This document shows, piece by piece, positions 39,490-48,109 of a stretch of DNA of 64,000 nucleotides. Position numbers and translations under genes: made by a program. Each line of letters starts with the position of its first letter. Within the stretch, counting starts at the first letter, position 1. Location of the stretch: the NCBI RefSeq assembly GCF_016907555.1, contig NZ_JAFBCE010000001.1, positions 1,550,001 through 1,614,000 of the forward strand. Direction: 5' to 3'. Source of the stretch: Microbacterium laevaniformans (GTDB lineage Bacteria > Actinomycetota > Actinomycetes > Actinomycetales > Microbacteriaceae). The notes under the pieces are model-generated. The model saw nothing but the letters and a program-made list of their open reading frames with translations. It searched no databases and was not told the DNA's origin.

Positions 39490-40155
39490 ATGAGCGAGGT
39501 CACGATCACCGTCCGCGGCGAGAGCCACGCCCGAGTGCTGCCCGAGCGCGCCGTCGCGCACGTGACGGCATCCGCCGACGGACCCGAGCGCGCCGCCGTC
39601 GTCTCGCGGGTCGCCGGCCTCTCGGAGCCGGTCCGCACCCACCTCGCCACGCTCGCAACGGCGGGCACGATCGCGGACTGGGCGAGTCAGCGCATGTCGG
39701 TCTGGGCCGACCGGCCGTGGAACACCGAGGGCCGCCAGCTCGACCTCGTCCACCACGCGTCGGTGGAGCTGACCGCGACCTTCACCGACACGGTCGCCCT
39801 GTCGGACTGGCTCAATGCGATCGCCGGAACCGACGGGCTGCAGGTGGGAGCGGTCGAGTGGCAGCTCACGCCCGAGACGCGCGCGGGTGTCGCGCGCGAC
39901 GTCGCCACGGACGCCGTCGCCGTCGCGGTCGAGCGGGCCTCCGCCTATGCCGCGGCGATCGGACGGCGAGAGGTCGTCCCGGTCGAGATCGCCGACCTGG
40001 GGCTGCTGAGCGCGGCATCCTCCCCCGGTCCCGCGCCGCGGGTGATGGCGAAGGTCGCCGGCATGGCCGAGTTCGATCGGACCGCCGCCGTCGAGTTCCG
40101 GCCCGACGAGATCGTCGTGTCGGCGGGAGTCGAGGCCCGCTTCATCGCACGCTAG
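39490..40155 (+). CDS. SIMPL-domain (DUF541) protein
   Basis: A 221-residue protein of the SIMPL family, recognised by ITVRGESHARVLPERAVAHVTASADG at the N-terminus, a DWLNAI middle segment and the C-terminal RPDEIVVSAGVEARFIA. The family's role is unclear; some members bind signalling or envelope proteins. No signal peptide is seen here, unlike many secreted members. An IS481-type element has inserted exactly at its end: the TAG stop (40153-40155) lies in the 6-bp target duplication, so the protein is unchanged. Confidence 0.85.
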   Translation: MSEVTITVRGESHARVLPERAVAHVTASADGPERAAVVSRVAGLSEPVRTHLATLATAGTIADWASQRMSVWADRPWNTEGRQLDLVHHASVELTATFTDTVALSDWLNAIAGTDGLQVGAVEWQLTPETRAGVARDVATDAVAVAVERASAYAAAIGRREVVPVEIADLGLLSAASSPGPAPRVMAKVAGMAEFDRTAAVEFRPDEIVVSAGVEARFIAR

Positions 40156-40156
40156 G
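40151..40156. repeat. Left target-site duplication GCTAGG
   Basis: GCTAGG directly abuts the left inverted repeat and matches 41251-41256 at the right end. It fits the NCTAGN target known for IS481. Confidence 0.85.
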
Positions 40157-41250
40157 TGTACTTCCTCGGGAGGTTGTGAACGGGTGAGGTAGGCGAAGAC
40201 CTCCGGGCAGGATGTGGGTTACCACACTCGCATCCTGACCACGGAGGTCTTCGTGTCTCACGCTAACGCGCCTTTGACGCCGGAAGGGCGTCGTCGTCTT
40301 GCTGTCCTCGTCGTGGATCGGGGCTGGTCGTTGCGGCGGGCAGCGGAACGGTTCCAGTGCTCGCCCGCGACGGCGAAACGGTGGGTCGACCGGTATCGGG
40401 CCGGGCTGCCGTTGACGGACCGCAGCTTCAGGCCGCAGACCTCGCCGAACCGGCTCCCGCGGAAGACGGAGCGGAGGATCGTGTCGTTGCGGTTCACCCC
40501 GCCGGTGGGGTCCGCACCGGATCGCGTATCACCTGGGCCTTGCCCGCTCGACGGTCGGCCGGGTGCTGGCCAGGTATGGGATGCCGAAGCTCGTGAACAT
40601 CGATCAGGCCACCGGGCTGCCAGTCCGCAAGCCGACGCCGAAGCGGTACGAGGTCGCAAGACCGGGCCAGCTGATCCACGTCGACATCAAGAAGCAGGGC
40701 CGGATCCCTGATGGCGGCGGCTGGCGCGTCTTCGGCCGCGGATCGGCGCAGGACCGTGCCGCGGGATCCGTCCGTGACAAGGCCGCACGGTCAGGAGCGG
40801 CCGGCTCCCGCGGCTACCGGTATCTGCACCACGCCGTCGACGACAACTCGAGAGTCGCGTACTCGGAGATCCTCGACGACGAACGCAAGGAGACCGCGGC
40901 AGGGTTCTGGACCCGCGCGAACGCGTTCTTCGCGAGCCTCGGAGTCACGGTCACCGCCGTGATGACAGACAACGGCGCGTGCTACCGGTCACACGCGTTC
41001 GCGGACGCGCTCGGCGACGGTGTGAAGCACAAGTGGACAAAGCCGTATCGGCCGCAGACCAACGGGAAGGTCGAACGCTTCAACCGCACCCTCGCCGCCG
41101 AATGGGCCTACGCCAAGCCCTACGCCAGCGAAGCAGAGCGAGCCGCGGCCTACGAGACCTGGCTGCATCACTACAATCACCACAGACCCCACACCGGGAT
41201 CGGAGGCCAGACCCCCTCAGCCCGCGTTCACAACGTCACGGGGAAGTACA
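40157..41250 (+). mobile_element. IS481-family insertion sequence, complete copy (1094 bp)
   Basis: Terminal inverted repeats of 26 bases (40157-40182 and 41225-41250; 23 of 26 match, beginning TGTACTTCC) enclose one DDE transposase gene. The flanks carry a 6-bp duplication GCTAGG. Intact ends and an identical duplication suggest a fairly recent insertion. It separates the SIMPL gene from smpB and thus increases the ssrA-smpB distance. The transposase has a one-base insertion, so the copy is probably not self-mobile. Confidence 0.93.
40195..40252 (+). promoter_or_regulatory. Hairpin that sequesters the transposase ribosome binding site
   Basis: GAAGACCTCCG (40195-40205) pairs perfectly with CGGAGGTCTTC (40242-40252), and CAGGATG (40208-40214) with CATCCTG (40231-40237). 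The right arm contains the Shine-Dalgarno GGAGG (40243-40247) and ends at the base before the GTG start (40253). Transcripts entering from outside would carry the hairpin and be poorly translated, a safeguard known in other insertion sequences. Confidence 0.7.
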
Positions 41251-41255
41251 GCTAG
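40253..41255 (+). pseudogene. IS481-family transposase, frameshifted
   Basis: From GTG 40253 the frame encodes an HTH region (VDRGWSLRRAAERFQCSPAT). It loses register at the C-run 40497-40500, where one extra C turns the expected LRFTRRWGPHRI into LRFTPPVGSAP. Removing one C restores the frame through ARYGMPKLVNIDQATGL, the DDE core (HVDIKK, VMTDNGACYRS, NGKVERFNRTL) and TPSARVHNVTGKYS. The stop TAG (41253-41255) lies outside the right inverted repeat in the target duplication. Confidence 0.9.
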
Positions 41256-41256
41256 G
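41251..41256. repeat. Right target-site duplication GCTAGG
   Basis: An exact copy of 40151-40156 adjoining the right inverted repeat. It contains the TAG that terminates the transposase frame. Confidence 0.85.
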
Positions 41257-41360
41257 TCTCGTCAGTTCGCGCCGCCTGCGGCGCACGGCATCCCTTCGAC
41301 TCCACAGAACGACACCTCCTCCGCGTCCGGTCACGCTGTCGGCTGCGGGGATCGTGGGCT

Positions 41361-41837
41361 CTACTCGCCGCGGAGGTTGCGGCTGCGCATCGCCCGCTCG
41401 GCCTCGCGCTTGTCTTCGCGCTCGCGGATCGTCTGCCGCTTCTCGTACTCGCGCTTGCCCTTGGCGATCGCGATCTCGACCTTCGCACGCCCGTCGGAGA
41501 AGTAGAGCTTCAACGGAACCAACGTGTACCCGCCGGCGCTGACGGCGTGCGACAGCTTGACGATCTCCTCCTTGTGCAGCAGCAGTTTGCGGGTGCGCTT
41601 GGAGGCGTGATTGGTCCAGTGCCCCTGCGAGTACTCCGGGATGTGCACGGCATCGAGGTAGGCCTGGCCCCCGTCGATGTAGGCGTATCCGTCCGACAGG
41701 TTGGCCCGGCCCTGACGCAGCGACTTCACCTCGGTACCCGTGAGCACGAGGCCCGCTTCGTACGTCTTCTCGATGGTGTAGTCGTGGTGCGCGCGACGGT
41801 TGGTCGCGACGACCTTCTCCCCGCGTTCCCTGGGCAT
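41361..41837 (-). CDS. smpB: SsrA-binding protein SmpB
   Basis: A 158-residue partner of tmRNA in trans-translation. Signature segments are [31 protein letters not shown] (about residues 11-41), [33 protein letters not shown] and the basic C-terminal tail that enters the decoding centre. It lies downstream of ftsX with an 80-base gap, in the usual actinobacterial order. The short gap 41261-41360 before it holds only a small GC hairpin (41269-41284). Confidence 0.97.
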   Translation of the reverse strand: MPRERGEKVVATNRRAHHDYTIEKTYEAGLVLTGTEVKSLRQGRANLSDGYAYIDGGQAYLDAVHIPEYSQGHWTNHASKRTRKLLLHKEEIVKLSHAVSAGGYTLVPLKLYFSDGRAKVEIAIAKGKREYEKRQTIREREDKREAERAMRSRNLRGE

Positions 41838-41917
41838 GGTTGATCCTCTGTGGTGGATGGCGTTGTTCCGCCGATGGACGACGGGATGCCGCGGACACGG
41901 CAGCCCGTCAGTCTATC

Positions 41918-42832
41918 TCACGCCCGCAGCCACCGGCGGATCGCGAAGCTCGCCGACAGCGCGGCGAGCACCAGGCCGATGACCACGATGACGGGGATGA
42001 CGATCGCGGCATCCCCCATGTCGATCCAGTCGGTGATGAAGCTCACGCGACCCTTGAGGTACTGGCCGACACCGAAGTGCACGCCCACGACGATCGCGGC
42101 GCCCGCCATGAGCGAGCCGATGAACGCGGCGAAAACGCCCTCCAGGATGAACGGCGTCTGGATGAACCGGTTGGAGGCACCGACAAGTCGCATGATGCCG
42201 ACCTCCCGTCTTCGCGCGTAGGCCGACAGCCGGATGGTGGTCGCGATGAGCAGGACAGCCGCGATGAGCATGAGCACGGCGATGCCCACGGCGATGTACG
42301 TCGCTATCGTCAGGGCGGAGAACAGAGGCTCGAGATACTGCAGCTGGTTCTTCACCTCTTCCACCCCGGCCATCCCGTTGAACGCCTCGGTGATGACGTC
42401 CGCCTTCTCGGGGTCGATCAGGCCGACGAAGTAGGTGTTGCCCAGCTGCGCAGGGGTCACATAGTCCTTGTACTCGTCGCCGTAGAGCTTCAGCAGGTTC
42501 TGGTAGGCCTCGTCGGAGGACTCGAACCGCACGTCGCGCACAACCCCGCTCAGCGCGGAGCTCGACAGTCGTTGCGAGACCTGATCGATCTGCTCCTGCG
42601 TCGCGGCGCCGTCGGCACACGTCGTGGCCGTGGAATCCTCGCGGCACATGATCACCGAGACCTGCGCACGCTCGGACCAGTAGTCGCGCATCTTGCCGAT
42701 CTGCATCTGCATCAGCATCGCGGCACCGACGAACGTCAGCGACACGAACGTCACGAGCACGACGGAGATCACCATCGACGCGTTGCGGCGCAGTCCCGTG
42801 AGCGCCTCGCCGAGAATCAGCTGCATCCTCAT
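41918..42832 (-). CDS. ftsX: Cell division protein FtsX
   Basis: A 304-residue membrane subunit of the FtsEX complex, which activates peptidoglycan hydrolases at the septum. An N-terminal cytoplasmic/TM1 region (residues 20-45) precedes an extracellular domain with two cysteines (MCREDSTATTC, near residues 64-74) and then three C-terminal TM segments. ATG 42832 overlaps the ftsE stop by four bases. Confidence 0.96.
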   Translation of the reverse strand: MRMQLILGEALTGLRRNASMVISVVLVTFVSLTFVGAAMLMQMQIGKMRDYWSERAQVSVIMCREDSTATTCADGAATQEQIDQVSQRLSSSALSGVVRDVRFESSDEAYQNLLKLYGDEYKDYVTPAQLGNTYFVGLIDPEKADVITEAFNGMAGVEEVKNQLQYLEPLFSALTIATYIAVGIAVLMLIAAVLLIATTIRLSAYARRREVGIMRLVGASNRFIQTPFILEGVFAAFIGSLMAGAAIVVGVHFGVGQYLKGRVSFITDWIDMGDAAIVIPVIVVIGLVLAALSASFAIRRWLRA

Positions 42833-43935
42833 GAGGTCGGTCCCACTTCGTCGTTCTCGTCGGCTTCGCGGCCGCGGCGGTCGGCGACCCCGAGTTTGCC
42901 GAGGTCGATGTCACCCACGCCCAGCTCGCCGAGGTCGACCTCGGGGGCGGCGATGGTGATCGGACGCGTGAGCGGCACCGGCTCCCCGCTCGCCGGAAGA
43001 GGCGCGGGACGCTGCATGGCCGGTCGCGGCGACGCGTCCGCCGCCCGGTCGGCAGGCGTCGTGGCTGCAGGCGCGGGAGCGGCCGGGCGTGTGAGGGGCG
43101 GGGTCGCCGCGGCATCCGGCGCCGTCGGAGGCGCGGGGACGGGCTCGACGGGAGCTTCCGCGATCTCGCGCTGCAGTTCGAGCACCGCGGTCAGGGCGGC
43201 CGTTGCTGCCGCGCCGCGTTCCGTCTGCGGTTGCAGCGAGGGCAGCGATGACGTGTCGCCGTAGCCGCCGTGGCGGTCGTCGCGCACCATCACACCGCCG
43301 CGCAGCTCGATGACGCGGCGCTTCATCTGATCGACGAAGCCGGCCTCGTGGGTGGCCATGACCACCGTCGTGCCACCGGCGTTGATGCGGGCGAGCAGCT
43401 GCATGATGTCGATGGAGGTCGCCGGGTCGAGGTTTCCGGTGGGCTCGTCGGCGAGCAGGATCTGCGGCCGGTTGACGATCGCCCGCGCGATCGCGACGCG
43501 CTGCTGCTCGCCACCCGACAGCTCGTGCGGCAGGCGCTTCTGCTTTCCGTCCAAGCCGACGAGAGCGAGCGCTTCGGGCACGGCCTGCTGGATGAACGCG
43601 CGGGATGCGCCGATGACCTGCAGCGTGAAGGCGACGTTCTGGAACACCGTCTTGTTGGGCAGCAGACGGAAGTCCTGGAAGACCGACCCGATGTGCCGAC
43701 GGAAGTACGGAACCTTGCGTGTCGAGAGGCTCTTGAGGTCGCGACCGAGCACGACGACGCGGCCCTCGCTCGGGCCGTCCTCCCGCAGGATCAGGCGCAG
43801 ACAGGAGGACTTTCCCGAGCCGGACGCGCCCACGAGGAAGACGAACTCCCCGCGCTGCACCTCGAAGTCGACGTCGCTCAGCGCCGGCTTGCTGGTCCCT
43901 CGGTATTTCTTGGTGACGTGCTCGAACCGGATCAT
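42829..43935 (-). CDS. ftsE: Cell division ATP-binding protein FtsE, with long C-terminal extension
   Basis: The first 225 or so residues are a normal FtsE: Walker A GASGSGKSS (near residues 36-44), signature LSGGEQQRVAIARAI, Walker B ILLADEPTGNLDP. The protein is 368 residues against about 230 usual. The extra 140 residues are Ala/Pro-rich and end in a repeated acidic motif (VDLGELGVGDIDLGKLGVAD). The extension is in frame, with no lesion, and precedes the ftsX overlap, so it is a real part of the gene. Its role is unknown; it is probably disordered and could bind other division proteins. Confidence 0.95.
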   Translation of the reverse strand: MIRFEHVTKKYRGTSKPALSDVDFEVQRGEFVFLVGASGSGKSSCLRLILREDGPSEGRVVVLGRDLKSLSTRKVPYFRRHIGSVFQDFRLLPNKTVFQNVAFTLQVIGASRAFIQQAVPEALALVGLDGKQKRLPHELSGGEQQRVAIARAIVNRPQILLADEPTGNLDPATSIDIMQLLARINAGGTTVVMATHEAGFVDQMKRRVIELRGGVMVRDDRHGGYGDTSSLPSLQPQTERGAAATAALTAVLELQREIAEAPVEPVPAPPTAPDAAATPPLTRPAAPAPAATTPADRAADASPRPAMQRPAPLPASGEPVPLTRPITIAAPEVDLGELGVGDIDLGKLGVADRRGREADENDEVGPTS

Positions 43936-43973
43936 GACTCGATGAGCCTACGTCGCCCCCCTGCGGATGCCGG

Positions 43974-44732
43974 GTGCGACACTCGCCGCGTGTCGACTGC
44001 ACTCCCGACAGCGTGGCCGGGTGCGCATGCTCGATCGTCGGCATCGGCGAGAGCGCGCACGTCATCGTGCTGCACCCACGCGGCACGAGCCGAACCGGCG
44101 GCCTGTCACGCGGATGGTGGACGGATGCCGACGACGTCGTCGCTCCGCTCGACGCGCTTCACGTTCCCTCGGTCTCCGTGCTCGCTCATTCGGCCGGCAC
44201 GCGGCTCGCGCTGGCGACCGCGACGCGCCACCCGGGCCGCGTCGCGTCCCTGGCGCTGATCACACCGCCGGCGACCTGGCTGTGCGGATCGCCATCCGAC
44301 GCCGCGGCCATCGGCGCCGCCCGCACCGAGCCCGAGGTGGTTTCCGCGCTCGTCGCGCTGGGCGAGGACACCGCGACCACCGACGCCGACGTCGACGAGC
44401 AGTTCCAGCGACAGGCGCCGGCCAACTACGCGAAATGGACGGAGCGTGAGCGCGACCATGCCCGTGTCGGGCGGGTGTCTCTCGCGGCGGCATCCGCGTG
44501 GTTCCACGACATTCCAGCCGAGGCGGCCGAGCGCATCCGCTCGGCGCCTCTTCCAACGATGACGGTCATCGCCGGCGACGCCGACCTGCTCACCGGGGTG
44601 CAGCCCGTGGCCGACTATGCCGCAGCGATCGGGGCCGAACTCGTCTGGCTCGCCGCGTGCGGCCACTACCCCTGGGTGGAGCAGCCCGCCGCGTTCCGCG
44701 ACGCGGTCACGACATGGCTGGGCCGCGACTGA
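43974..44732 (+). CDS. Alpha/beta hydrolase, shortened N-terminus
   Basis: A 252-residue alpha/beta hydrolase. The nucleophile elbow LAHSAGTRLALA has Ser in a GxSxG-like context (HSAGT), and DADLLTGVQPVADY and ACGHYPWVEQP hold the acid and histidine positions. The usual first strands and oxyanion segment are replaced by a Cys-rich stretch (CTPDSVAGCACSIVG), so the N-terminus may be degraded or the start may lie elsewhere. It lies in the opposite direction between prfB and ftsE, which are normally adjacent, so it looks inserted. Confidence 0.7.
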   Translation: MRHSPRVDCTPDSVAGCACSIVGIGESAHVIVLHPRGTSRTGGLSRGWWTDADDVVAPLDALHVPSVSVLAHSAGTRLALATATRHPGRVASLALITPPATWLCGSPSDAAAIGAARTEPEVVSALVALGEDTATTDADVDEQFQRQAPANYAKWTERERDHARVGRVSLAAASAWFHDIPAEAAERIRSAPLPTMTVIAGDADLLTGVQPVADYAAAIGAELVWLAACGHYPWVEQPAAFRDAVTTWLGRD

Positions 44733-45845
44733 TCAGTCGTCGTCGTCCTTGCGCTTGCGCCAGCGGATGCCGGCGGCGATGAGGCCGTCGAGGTCGCCGT
44801 CGAAGACGACGGCGGGGTTGCCGACCTCGTAGCCGGTGCGGAGATCCTTGACGAGCTGCTGGCCGTAGAGGAAGTAGGAACGCATCTGGTCGCCCCAGCT
44901 GGCCGTGATGGTACCGGCGAGCTCCTTCTTCTTCGCGGCCTCCTCTTCGCGCTTGAGCAGCAGCAGACGCGTCTGGAGCACGCGCATGGCCGCAGCGCGG
45001 TTCTGGATCTGGCTCTTCTCGTTCTGCATCGAGACGACGAGGCCTGTCGGCAGGTGGGTGATGCGCACCGCGGAGTCGGTCGTGTTGACCGACTGACCGC
45101 CCGGGCCCGACGAGCGGAACACGTCGACGCGGATGTCGCTTTCGGGCACCTCGACCTCGACGGCCTCTTCGAGCGCGGGGATGACCTCGACCGCGGCGAA
45201 CGACGTCTGGCGCTTGTCCGCGCCGCCGAACGGGCTGATGCGCGCCAGTCGATGCGTGCCGGCCTCGACCGACAGGGTGCCGTACGCGTAGGGCGCGTCC
45301 ACCTCGAACGTGGCGGACTTGATGCCCGCTCCCTCCGCGTAGGAGGTGTCCATGACCTTGACGGAATACTTGTGCCGTTCCGCCCAACGCAGGTACATGC
45401 GCAGGAGCATCTCGGCGAAGTCGGTGGCGTCGTCGCCGCCGGCGCCGGAACGGATCGTGACGACCGCGGGGCGGTCGTCGTACTCGCCGTCCAGCAGCGT
45501 CTGCACCTCGAGCTGGCCGATGACGTCCTGCAGCGCGGCGATCTCGCGGCGCGCCTCGGCCGCGGTGTCTTCGTCGTCCATCTCGTGCGCCAGCTCGACG
45601 AGCACATCGAGGTCGTCGAGGCGCTGCTCGACGTCGGTGACGCGCTTGAGGTCGGCCTGACGATGGCTGAGTGCGCTCGTGACCTTCTGCGCCTTCTCGA
45701 CGTCGTCCCAGAGGTCGGGGGCACCGGCTTCGTCGGACAGGCGCGCGATCTCCGCACGCAGTCCCTCGACGTCGACCACCGCCTGGATGTCGGAGAAGGT
45801 GGAACGCAGGGCCTGGATGTCGGCGGAAGGATCGAAATCAAGCAT
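44733..45845 (-). CDS. prfB: Peptide chain release factor 2
   Basis: A 370-residue RF2 recognising UGA and UAA. The tripeptide-anticodon SPF occurs in [11 protein letters not shown], and the catalytic GGQ in [14 protein letters not shown]. The frame is continuous from ATG 45845, so there is no programmed frameshift near codon 26 as in E. coli. Its stop directly abuts the stop of the convergent hydrolase gene. Confidence 0.97.
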   Translation of the reverse strand: MLDFDPSADIQALRSTFSDIQAVVDVEGLRAEIARLSDEAGAPDLWDDVEKAQKVTSALSHRQADLKRVTDVEQRLDDLDVLVELAHEMDDEDTAAEARREIAALQDVIGQLEVQTLLDGEYDDRPAVVTIRSGAGGDDATDFAEMLLRMYLRWAERHKYSVKVMDTSYAEGAGIKSATFEVDAPYAYGTLSVEAGTHRLARISPFGGADKRQTSFAAVEVIPALEEAVEVEVPESDIRVDVFRSSGPGGQSVNTTDSAVRITHLPTGLVVSMQNEKSQIQNRAAAMRVLQTRLLLLKREEEAAKKKELAGTITASWGDQMRSYFLYGQQLVKDLRTGYEVGNPAVVFDGDLDGLIAAGIRWRKRKDDDD

Positions 45846-45870
45846 GACACTCCAGACTAACGTGGATCGG

Positions 45871-47169
45871 GTGAGCTCCCGCATGCCAGATCCCGCGTCC
45901 GCGCCGGGCGTGGGACCGATGCTCTGGCGCCTGGCCCCCATGATCTACGGTCCGACCGTGCTCTTCGCCCTCGGCGAGGGGGCCGTCGTTCCGCTCTTCC
46001 CGGTGATCGCGGCGCAGCTGGGCGCCGACGTTCCGACCGCAGCACTCGTGGCCTCGGCCCTCGTCGTCGGGCAGCTCTGCGGCAACATCCCGGCGGGCTG
46101 GGCCGTGAGCCGCATCGGCGAGCGGATGACGATGATCGTCGGCGGGGTGCTCGCACTCGGCGGCGTCGCCGGGATGCTGTTCGCACCGAGCCTGCCGGTG
46201 CTGGCGGCCGCGGTGTTCCTCATCGGATTCTGCGCGGCCGCGTTCGGTCTGGCACGGCATTCGTTCATGACGACGCGCGTGCCGGTCGCCTACCGGGCGC
46301 GGGCGCTGTCGCTGCTGGGCGGCACGTTCCGCCTCGGCATGTTCGTCGGGCCCTTCCTCGCCGCCGCCCTCATTGCGATCTTCGGCGATGAGCACTCGAC
46401 GGTCTGGTTCTTCGGCGCGTGCCTGCTCGCCACGATCGCACTGCTCGTGTTCGGCGCCGACCCGGAGGATGCCGTACCGGTCCCCCGCGTCACGCGCTCG
46501 TCCGGCGACTCGAGGCTCGCTGAAGACACCGGTGAACCTGTCACCGGGTCGATCCCCGTGCCCGAACGCGTGGGCGTCTTCCGCACGATGTGGCGCTTCC
46601 GCGGCGTGCTGTCGCGGTTGGGGCTCGCGGCGGCATCCCTCTCGGCGGTGCGATCGGCGCGTCAGGTTGTGCTGCCGCTGTGGGGCGTGTCGATCGGGCT
46701 CGACGCGCAGACGATCGCGCTCGTCGTCGGCATCTCCGGCGCGATCGACTTCGCCCTCTTCTACGCGAGCGGCCAGGTGATGGACCGCTTCGGCCGCCTC
46801 TGGGCCGCGCTTCCCGCGATGGTGCTGATGGGGTCGGGTTTCCTCGCGCTCGCGTTCACGCACGACCTCTCGCAGGCGGCGATGTGGTTCGCCCTGTTCG
46901 CGGCGGTTCTGGGCGTGGGCAATGGTCTTTCCAGCGGCATCTTGCTCACGCTCGGCGCCGATGTCGCACCGCAGGACGACCCGGCGGCCTTCCTCGGGTC
47001 GTGGCGGACGCTGACGGATGCCGGGGGCGCGATCGCTCCCCTGCTCGTCTCTGCCGTCGCCGCGGTGGTCTCCCTCTCGGTCGCCACCGGCGTCATCGGC
47101 GTGATCGGCCTCGCGGGGGCGGCCGGGTTCATCCGCTGGGTGCCGAGGTTCGTGCCGCGCACGCGGTGA
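45871..47169 (+). CDS. MFS transporter
   Basis: A 432-residue, 12-TM major facilitator. [20 protein letters not shown] lies in TM1, [14 protein letters not shown] in the motif-A loop, and [20 protein letters not shown] in the C-terminal repeat. GTG 45871 is the nearest start to the TAACGT -10-like hexamer; ATG 45883 is an alternative. Divergent from prfB. The central cytoplasmic loop ([16 protein letters not shown]) is long. Substrate unknown. Confidence 0.88.
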   Translation: MSSRMPDPASAPGVGPMLWRLAPMIYGPTVLFALGEGAVVPLFPVIAAQLGADVPTAALVASALVVGQLCGNIPAGWAVSRIGERMTMIVGGVLALGGVAGMLFAPSLPVLAAAVFLIGFCAAAFGLARHSFMTTRVPVAYRARALSLLGGTFRLGMFVGPFLAAALIAIFGDEHSTVWFFGACLLATIALLVFGADPEDAVPVPRVTRSSGDSRLAEDTGEPVTGSIPVPERVGVFRTMWRFRGVLSRLGLAAASLSAVRSARQVVLPLWGVSIGLDAQTIALVVGISGAIDFALFYASGQVMDRFGRLWAALPAMVLMGSGFLALAFTHDLSQAAMWFALFAAVLGVGNGLSSGILLTLGADVAPQDDPAAFLGSWRTLTDAGGAIAPLLVSAVAAVVSLSVATGVIGVIGLAGAAGFIRWVPRFVPRTR

Positions 47170-47204
47170 GTGCGCGCCGATCACGGCTGCGGCAGGATGA
47201 CGGG

Positions 47205-47680
47205 ATGAGCCCCTACACCCGCCCGTCGATCGCACCGCAGGTGTTCGTCGACGCCGACGGGCAGGTCATCGATTACGGAAGGTGCCGCGGGCCGTCAGGG
47301 TGCGCCCGCGCGAGCCGGACTGCGCTGGGCTGACGTTCGTGTTCACGGCTTTCCCGGGCCTGCTCCTGCACGCGGGCCTGCTGCACGACTTCCCCTATCC
47401 GCTGTGCGGATGCGACGCCTGCGACACGACATGGCAGCGCGAGGCCGACGAGCTGGAGGAGCACGTCTTCGCCGTCGTCAGCGGCAATTACCGCGAGAGC
47501 GTCGAACGACGCGACGGAGAAGCGGCGGTGTGGTACCAGGTGCGATACCCGAACGGCTCGTCGGGAGGCTTCTCGAACGCGATCACCGTTCCTGCGGAAC
47601 GCCTTGCTGCGGCGAAGCCCGTTCTACGGCGGCTGTCATCCGGGTGGCGCGCGTGGCCTCGGCGGACAAGGACGGAGTAG
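47205..47680 (+). pseudogene. DUF6226-like protein with internal deletion
   Basis: The N-terminus (MSPYTRPSIAPQVFVDADGQVIDYG) from ATG 47205 is joined at about 47280, in a different frame, to the C-terminal part (VRPREPDCAGLTFVFTAFPG; DFPYPLCGCDACDTTW; YQVRYPNGSSGGFSNAI) ending at 47680. From memory, related Microbacteriaceae proteins are near 200 residues with a middle segment here missing (about 50-60 codons). The deletion junction also shifts the frame, so no full product is possible. The family name is my best recollection. Confidence 0.7.
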
Positions 47681-47683
47681 CCC

Positions 47684-48109
47684 TTATCGCAGCGCCGTGC
47701 GGCTGGTCGCGGTGGCCTGCAGCGGCCACCCCTCCGGCACGAACAACGTCAGCACCGGCGGCCGCCAGGTCGTCGCGACGGTCACGCGCGCCGAGACACC
47801 ATCGGGTGTGGATGCCGCGACCAGCTCGGCCGTCTGGGTGGCCGCGAGCAGCTCCTCGGCCTGATCGTAGACGCCGGCGTCCGTCAACCGTGCAGCCGGA
47901 CCGGAGGCGTCGACGGTGAGAGTGAAGCCGTCTGCGCCGGCGAGTGCCGCCGCGTCCGCTGCGGCATCCAGGCGCTTCTGCGTGAGGTAGAGACTCGTCG
48001 CGTCGACACAGACGAGCACCAGCACGACCGCGATGACGAAATAGCCGAGTGCCAGGATCAGCACGCTGCCGTCGTCGTCATCGTGACGTCGCGACACGAA
48101 CGCCCTCAC
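47684..48109 (-). CDS. TadG/Rv3654c-like pilus-assembly protein
   Basis: A 141-residue protein. After a short basic/acidic start (SRRHDDDDGS), the membrane segment VLILALGYFVIAVVLVLVCV is followed by SLYLTQKRLDAAADAAALAGADG, the hallmark of the TadG-like / Flp-pilus Tad domain. The GTG start at 48109 overlaps the preceding TadE-like gene as GTGA. Probably inserted in the membrane with an extracytoplasmic C-terminal part. Last gene of the Tad block. Confidence 0.85.
   Translation of the reverse strand: MRAFVSRRHDDDDGSVLILALGYFVIAVVLVLVCVDATSLYLTQKRLDAAADAAALAGADGFTLTVDASGPAARLTDAGVYDQAEELLAATQTAELVAASTPDGVSARVTVATTWRPPVLTLFVPEGWPLQATATSRTALR

Noticed and set aside
45760..45845. Programmed frameshift in prfB
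   Set aside because: The frame is continuous from the ATG through the GGQ domain; there is no in-frame TGA near codon 26.
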